Shown here one piece after another: positions 34,801 through 43,800 of a stretch of DNA of 64,000 bases. The DNA comes from Limnephilus marmoratus (lineage: Eukaryota > Arthropoda > Insecta > Trichoptera > Limnephilidae). A program made the translations under genes and the position numbers. Under the pieces are notes generated by a model. The model had not been told where the DNA came from and did no database searches. It saw only the letters and a list, made by a program, of their open reading frames with translations. Where the stretch lies: the NCBI GenBank assembly GCA_917880885.1, contig OU862919.1, positions 13,534,001-13,598,000 on the forward strand, read 5' to 3'. Numbering within the stretch: position 1 is the stretch's first letter; each line of letters opens with the position of its first letter.

Positions 34801-37800
34801 ATTGATTAGGTCTACAGGGAGTGATGTCTAATGGCCGTTATACATGACATCTTCTTTCAGCCCGATTCCAATTAGACACAAAAGCCAACATTTTTCGCTC
34901 TACGCGATCGCTATTTTCATCTCTATTTTCATATCTAAGATTTCAATTGTCATCACAGCAAAAAACATATGAACCTTGCTGTTTGCTGTGATGCCAACTG
35001 AAATCGTAGATATAAAAATAGAAATGAAAATAGCGATCGCGTAGAGCGAAAAGTTTTGACTTTTGTGTCTAATTAGAATCGGGCTGAAAAAAGATGTCGT
35101 GTATAACGGCCATAAGGCCCTAAACTGCCACATAGACCTTGATTTTCTCATTTGACTCCCATTATACGAAAATGCCTCATTTAAGTGCTCATAGATGGGG
35201 ACTAAACTCCAAGGGAATCAGGTAAATACTGGATGTGAATAGAAACTGTTGGAGGAGCTATAAGGACTGTTAACAAGATTCTGCTAACTCAATAGACACA
35301 TGCAGTTGTTGGGAGTGGATAACACCAAAGAAATAATGACTAAGGCCTCTGCACATAAGATTTTTTATATTTGTTTTTCTTCTTCATTTGATTTAATTTA
35401 CTTTGTTCTGTTATATTCCTGTGTTTTGTTTACTTATGTAATCAATTTTATAATTTTTTTTTTCTATATTTTATATTATTTGTACTATGACTGTCAATGT
35501 CTTAAAATGGCACTTGTGCCATCAATTCTAAATAAATAAATTATGTGAAGAAGATGAAGAAACATCGGTTTATCATCTTTCCACCATGATGGGAATAGGG
35601 TGCAGATTTGAACATTAGACACGAATGACGATTGATGATAATCTTCTAACGTTCTACTCAACTGACATCTTTGAGACACCACAAAACTACATATAACTAA
35701 CTATACTAACGACATCTGTTGAAGGATGTTAAAACAACATGACTAATCCTATAGTTATTGTGCATTTTATTGTGCTTGCCATCAACTGTTATTTGCTGTT
35801 ACATATTATTAATATAAACTATTTAATAATATTTTCTGATACTTAAATACGATAAACAATCTTTATTAATTTCCATGCAACTCTTTATCAAAGGGATTTG
35901 TCGCTCGTCTGCATTATGCTCGGGTAAGTTGGTATTTAAATCATCCTTCTAGATTTAAATTTAAATAAAACATGCAATTTTTACCACAAACTACAATAAT
36001 TATCGCATTTGTTGCGCATAATATCTTCAGCTTTATGTGAAATTAACTTTCCTTTTTAGAATTAAAATGTTAAATATGTTACTCCAAAGAATTAATTTAC
36101 ATTCAAATATACGCTGCCAAAGTGTAAAACACGCAATGTATCTAGAAAAAAATCTAATTAGATTGTTGTCCTTTACATGTCCATTCGGCGCAGTCTTCCA
36201 AAGCTACTCCTCTTCCCCGTCCTTGACTCCGGATGACGACATCTTCAAGCACCTCTCCCTCATCTACTCCAACAACCACGCTAAGATGTCACGTGGCGTG
36301 TCCTGCAAGTCCGGCTCACAGAACTTCGAACACGGCATCACAAATGGTGCAGCTTGGTATCCTCTGACAGGTAAAAACTTTTCAAGTATTATCAATTACC
36401 TTTGTTCAATAATTTAATTAGGTTTTGCCACTGAGGGCTCTTTATTTTACTTCATTTACAATAAAGAGGGAGAGACAATCTAACAGCCATATTTGCCTAC
36501 AAGCATCTACTGAAAATTATTTATTTTGAGTAGGTAGGTACAGTATAGGGTTATACAAATTTGAACTACTTATAGAAAAAAAAAAATAACAAATAAAAGT
36601 TCTCAGAGCCTCTTCCATTGGGAATTTTTTGGTTTACAGAAATATTTTTGTTCACAACATGTTTCAATTGTTGGTGATGCAGCTTTGAAATAGACATTTA
36701 ACGCAATGAAGGTAAGGACTATTAATGATTCTCGTGTTATAAATATCCGTGTCCCTGTTAAACCTACTCCACTTCATCATCTTTTCCATTGTGACAACCA
36801 TAGCACTAACTATTTATATCATTCACCACTAGTGCGATTTCACCGAACTGCGATTATTTATATCTTCGCAAGAAAGCAATACTGCTGTAACCACCACTAC
36901 CTATGAAAATACTTTATAAACACAATTTTGCAAGTTCTGCGTCGATCTATCTGGGTCCCGTGACTCTACAATGATAAATAAGAACTGTACGACGCTGGAA
37001 AAACTAGCCATTTTGTTAACCATACGTTTTTTAACTGATGTGTACACCTCAAAATCCTCAAAAGTATTTTCATTCGTAGTGGTGGTTGCAGCAATATTGC
37101 TTTCTTGCGACGATATATAGACCTTTTCAATATTTTCAAAACCGCTCCGTCCTGCATCGAAGCAAAAGTAATTAATTGTAAATATATAAGTTGTATTTAC
37201 GTTTGTAAATAAGTATTTATTGTATTGATATGTTTTTCTGTATGTTTGTAAATGTTCGACATATATTATGTCTGCAAAAGCCGATTTTCGATTATCTTTT
37301 GATCATATTCCTATGAAATTTTCACATACAGGTGTTTCTTTTAAGTTGTAAAAATAAGCAAACAAAAAAAATGCTTTAATCCATTTAATAAATAAAATAA
37401 TAATATGCCATATTTTTTCTTATAAATTTTGCCATTGTTCAAGATCAGCTAAATTCATAGGATTTGGCCAAAAACAGGAAAAAAACATGATGAAAGAAAG
37501 GAAAAAGAAGACAAAACAGAAAATCTAAATTTAATAAGAAGAAAATGTTTTAAACACATATTACGATCGCATTATTAAATAATGGCCATTTTGGTGTTTC
37601 AGGTGGAATGCAAGACTACAACTACGTATGGTATGGGTGTATGGAAGTAACTTTGGAATTATCATGCTGTAAATTCCCGCCAGCGCATGAACTGCCCAAA
37701 TACTGGCAAGATAATAAAGCAGTGAGTACTATTCATACCAAATACTAAAATTATTAAAAAATTTAGAAATTGAAGTTGCTATTTTATTCCATAAATTAAA

Positions 37801-40800
37801 ACATACGAGGGTCGATCAATAAGTACCCGTGTTTGAAGACAGGTAGCAAGTTGATATTACCGTCGTGCACTGCCATCTGTCTTGCGACACCATATTAAAT
37901 TTCAGACTGATTCGTAGGTCAGTTTTTATTTTGCAGCCTGTTGTATCACACGTGTTTCGTGTTTTTCGATAAAATGGAAAAAGAGCAACATCAATCCGCA
38001 ATTCGCTTTTTATTTTTGGATGCGAAGAAATAAAAGCGTGCAAAGTAGCAGGAGTCTTAATTAATACTTTATCTGATAAGTTAAGTGTGAGAAAGATGTT
38101 GCCGAGCGGATTACACTCCAGCAGATTCATCTGGAATTGTCGTGGCCAAATTGTATGAATTGCACTATGAATTGCCCGACCTAACTTCCTGTGACTCCTT
38201 TCTGTTCCCCAACATGAAAACATGGCTCGGGATAAAAAAAATCAGCTCAAACGAGGAGGTTTTTGCCGAAACAGAGGCGCATTTTGAAGAGTTGGACAAA
38301 TCATATTTTTTGGAAGGGTTTAAGAGAAAAGTGTGTTGACCTGAAAGAAGATAACGTTGAAACGACCTTGCATCTTCATTCCTTCATGATCAACCCTCGT
38401 ACTTATCTACTTACTTTTGTAAAGAGAGTAATGTAATAAATTTAATAATATAATGAACCTAACTGGAACCATGTTTACAAAAGGTAATGCAAAAATTATT
38501 GTGGCAGACGAATAGTAAACTAATGCACAATTATTATCTTATTAGCGCAGACCCATGAAAATCACAGGATATTATTGTAGGATTTAGCTGAAAGATTTAT
38601 AAAAAAAATATTTCCCTCAGAAAGACGATCAGAAATTTATCTTTTGAAATAAAACCGTAAACTTGAAAAATTACGACATCTGCCAAAAACTTAACTAAAA
38701 GAAACACATACCTATTTCAAATGTAGAATTATTAATGAATAAAATAATTTTGGTAGCTACTCTATCGCTTGTCTGATCGTTCCCATAATATTACCTACCA
38801 AATTTGAAAAGCTACTCCCCGTCCCACAGGTCATTGAACCATATTAACACACAGACACCACCGATATTATTATTTTTAATAGTTCATATGAGACGATGTT
38901 GTGTGATGGTGTAGTCTCTCTGCCTACCCCTAAGAAGGAAGACGTTGTGATGGTTAGTTAATAAATGTATATTTTTTTCAGTCCCTCATCAAGTTCCTAT
39001 CGGAAGCCCACCGAGGTGCCCACGGGTTTGTGATGGATGAGAATGGCAACCCCATTGAGAAGGCGTACCTGAACATCAAGGGAAGGGATGTCAGATTTCA
39101 GACCACCAAGTACGGAGAGTTCTGGAGGATCCTGTTGCCAGGAGTGTACAAATTAGAGGTAGGAATTCTATTTTTTTATTTATCTATATAAAGTTTGATT
39201 ATAAATGTTTCGACGCCTTTCTCACTAGGATATATCTGAAATAGGATATACTCGAGAAAAAAATAGGTTTTAGGTCAATACAAATTGATTTTTTACATAG
39301 CATTGGCATTTCCATTATGAGCTATTTAGCTTCAACCAGCGTATCATTAAAAATTCCTTTCTCTGAATATAACTAGCTTTTCTGGGAAAACTACTTACGG
39401 TAGATATTATATTGTTTTTAAAAATATATAAATATATTATCTGGTAAGGAGGTACAATTTGCAAAAATAATATTGGAAAAAAACCGAATATGTTATTACG
39501 AAAATAGAATCAGCTGGCGCACGGCGATAATTTAGCGTCGACGATCGAGAAGTTAAAATATATATAATTTTATCTGTTGAAAAATAAGATAAGACATCAT
39601 ATACAGGGTGTAACAGGACGTACCGAGGGATTTTAACCAGCGATTCCTGAGTGTATTTGGTGTAAAAAATGTACACGACATTTTGAAGTCTGATGACATT
39701 TTTTTTCTATTAAAAACATTAAAAATATTTTTCCATCACATTCCGCCACTGACACAGTTAGGAAAGAGGCGCGTTCATAGCCAGGCGGTGATTTGATAAG
39801 CATTGCGTCTCGTTCTAACAGCGTGTTAATACTTGAAAGAGCGCGCGTATCGCTGACACCTACATAGCGATGGGAACAGTAGCGGCATGTGATTGAAACA
39901 CATTTTTTTAAATTTTTAATAGAAAAAAAATGTCATCGGACAGCAAAATGACATGTATATTTTTTACTCCAAATATGCTCAGGAATCACTGGTTAAAATC
40001 CCTCGGATACGTCTTGTTACACCCTATATATTGCTTCACATTTTTTAATGTTTTTTTTTTGTTCAGTATTCAAATGTACACGAGATAAATTTATTAAAAC
40101 TTATTTAGTTTTATTTAAATCCAGCGCAAAGCCGGGAGGTTAAACTAATGCCTAAGCATTTAATAAAATTTTCAGCATTCTTATAACTTCAAAGAGCCAT
40201 ATTGATAATATGAAATAGAAGTACCATAATTATTGTTTTGTTTGTTTTTCTTTGTAGATTAATGCCAATGGTTTTGCACCGAAGGAAGTAGAGTTCATGG
40301 TTGTTGAATCTCACCCAACACTGTTGAATGTCACCCTTCACTCCGCTAAGGTAAGAAACGTGAGAAAAATGAATATTTTCTAACTATTATTTTCAGGTGT
40401 GTGGGAATAAATTGTGTTGTTTATTCATTTATTTTCTTCATGACAATATATTGTGAATTCTTATGTATTTTCAAGTTCACTGTAAGATATCTGATGCAAG
40501 GGTATGGTATTTGGTAAAAAAAATAAAACAATGTACATATGAAACTTAGTAAATTATCTCATACATACATATTTCAGAATAAAAATAAATTATTTCTTTA
40601 GACCACTCACATAGTTTGGTTATTTTGTGAACGCCTTTCTAACTGAGTTAAACCCCTTATATTTCTTAACTTATATGCAGCTACACTAATATGTTTCATA
40701 TGTAAGCATGAATAAAAGTGTCTCCAGCGCTACACGCATAAATTTATGTATTCTGACTTTAGCGGCTGTATACTATATACTTAAATACATGACGAATTTA

Positions 40801-43800
40801 GCAGATAATAATAACCAAAAAATAGTTTGAATCTTTATCTTATCTGGCATCCACAAGTTAAAATATTCTTATAATTTGTGCTCTTGGGGGGTGACACTCA
40901 GTCGGGTGGCGCCCGGGGCGGTTCGCCCCCCCTCGCTACGCCACTGTATGTGTGTGAGGTGAAGCATTATTTTTTATTATGCCTCACTGTTATATTATAG
41001 CTGTATCCTGCACCTTATTGTTTATTTATGTGTTTTAATATAATTAAGAGAGAATTCATGATTTTTTTAAAGATAAGCAATTCATAAAACTGCCAAGAAA
41101 TAATAAGAAAAATTATTGCAGTTTAAAAAAAAAGGTTATAATTGTCAAAAAGAGTGCTGCACGTAGAGTGATATTTTATTGTACATTTAGGGTGCGTTTC
41201 CATAGAAGCGGAGCTGCGCGGAGCTGAGCTGAGACTTATAAAAATTGACCAATGATATTTCTCAAATCACACATCTCTGTGATTTGAGCAATATCATTGG
41301 TCAATTTTTGGAAGTCTCAGCTTAGCTCCGCTTCTATGGAGACGCACCCTAAGAATGCAGCAAAAAGGTTAAGATGAGTTTGTCACCTAAAATAGATTTA
41401 ATAATATTATGTATATTTTTCACAGCCCTAATTGTGAAAGAAATTTTGTGAAGCAGAGAAGTAGTAGTGAAAGGAAAAAAATTGCTATCACAGTTAGGAG
41501 AAGTGAAAAATATACATAATTTTATTACATTATTGTAGGTGACAAAATTCATCTTAACCTTTTCACTGCGTTCTTAACATACAATAAATTACCAAATGAT
41601 GCGTTATTACGAGTATCTTCCACACTTAACAGTGGAAACATAAAATGTATGTTATTATTTGCACTTCAACCGATTTTTAACGACCAGATGTTCTTCCCAC
41701 GAGTCCATGCTCTTACCTCTCACGGAGATATTGTATATGCTTCGATCCAAAGGAATAAAAATATTTATTTTATTTTCCCCACATTATCTATGCATGCAGA
41801 CCATAGACAAAATAACAATTCCCCACTATATGTACATATATATAATATTTGTTTTATATGTAAATGTTGCCTGTTATTACCTACAGGGTTACTTCGTGAA
41901 ACATAACTCCCGAACAAGGAAGCCCTACCAGCCCAGCAGGAAAACCTCTTATTCGGCGGCTGGCACTGGAGACATCCTGTTCCCCAGTAACTAACTATCC
42001 TTCCAACATTCCTCATCCATCAATGTACTCTTATTTATGATGCTTGTTTTCTGTACGACCCAATTATTATTGCTACATAAACTTCTGGCACGGTAAATAC
42101 TTATTACTTATCTTGCTTGTGATGCAAATCAAAGACAATTAAATGAATTTAGTGATCTATGAATTGCACAACATCAACAATTGAAGACTTCAAAACCCAT
42201 TGAGTTACAATGTCTCTATCACGTCCGGTTAGCATTGAAGTTATTTTAAAATGTTTACATATTTGTGACATCCAACAAGCAAATTCACACTCTGTTAGCT
42301 CTGAAACAAATTTATCCTTTGTTCCAAGAGTGGTTATGGCAAAATTCTGTAGAATGCTTTAATTTTAACAGAAATGAATACAGATTTAATTCTGAATGTG
42401 CTATTCGGTATTACTCAACCAATTCAGTGGAAAACTCAATGGGTTAAGTAAAACAGTGTAGTGGCGTATGTGATTAAATAAAATATTGTCGTATTAAAAA
42501 TAAAATGTATAAAAAAATTTATCCAGACACTATCTAGATTGCATTTAGTTCGAGTTGAATCTTGCAATCATATATAAAGATAGCAGTCAATAATATGTGC
42601 ATTAAGAAAATGAAGATAATGTTGGTAGTTCTTAGTCGAAGTATGATACAGTTAAAAGTGACCGAATTTCATATGGGTTCCGAAGTTCAATCGGTAGAGC
42701 TCTTGCCATGTAAGCAAAGGGTCCTGGGTTCGAGTCCCAGCGGAGCCAATATCTTTTCTGATTTTTCTGTCTCAGATTTTCGCTAATATTGTCTTCATTT
42801 AATTAAAAAATATTGTCATTCAAAAATTTAAACAAATGATTTGACTTCAATTTATAATATAATTTTTATAAAATGCCAGGCATTACATACCCACATACTT
42901 CATATATATTACAAGTAAAGCAATTCAATGATCCTGATTCCATTTCAACTGTTGGAACTTACCAATTCAATTTCTTGCCATTATTTATGTTAACATAACT
43001 TTTTTCGTTAGGGAACGTACCCATACTACGTGACACGTTTAGGGGGGGGGGGGGGGGTCTTCAAAATGTCACGCTCCTTACAAATGAGCGGCGGGTTGCT
43101 TAGGATTTTGGTCACCGGGGGGGGGGGGGGGGGGGGTTAAAAATTGCAAAAAGTTGGTCACGTAGTATGGGTACGTTCCCTTAGAATTGCGATCTAAGTT
43201 TATTATTTTTCATAGTTTAATATTAAATTGAATTTTTAATCAAATACTTATTAAAGTCTGCTAGTTTTTTGCTATATTATTTAGCATAGCAGCCGTTTTT
43301 CCTGTTCAAGGCATTATCGGTATTAACTGAACATTTTATTATTGTAATGGTTTACATACTCCAAAATGCGCTAGTTTTGGTGTTTTAATTAAATCTGTTG
43401 TGATGGTGTTGTAACAATAAAATGCATTTGTAATAAGTCAAAGTGAAGGGTGAAATAGCTGTCACGCTAAATAGTAAATTGAAAGAACCAGCGGAACTTA
43501 ATAAAATTACGAAATAAAAATCTCATTTTAATGTTAATTAATATATTAAATTATTTATTATTATTGTATGCTTTGCATTTGAAAATATTAAGGGGAGTGT
43601 TTGTAGAAGATGGCATAAAGATTGGAATAGGTAAAGTAAAGAAAGTAGCTCGGATAATAAAAGTAGTTTGTCATCAAATCGTTTAGAGAAAGTTTAGTGA
43701 TTTATTATCTAGGTAGATACTTATTATATTAAACATATTCAAGTCAATATCACACAGTACCTATTTAAAAAGAAGTATTTCTAAAATCTGAGTAGTTTAG

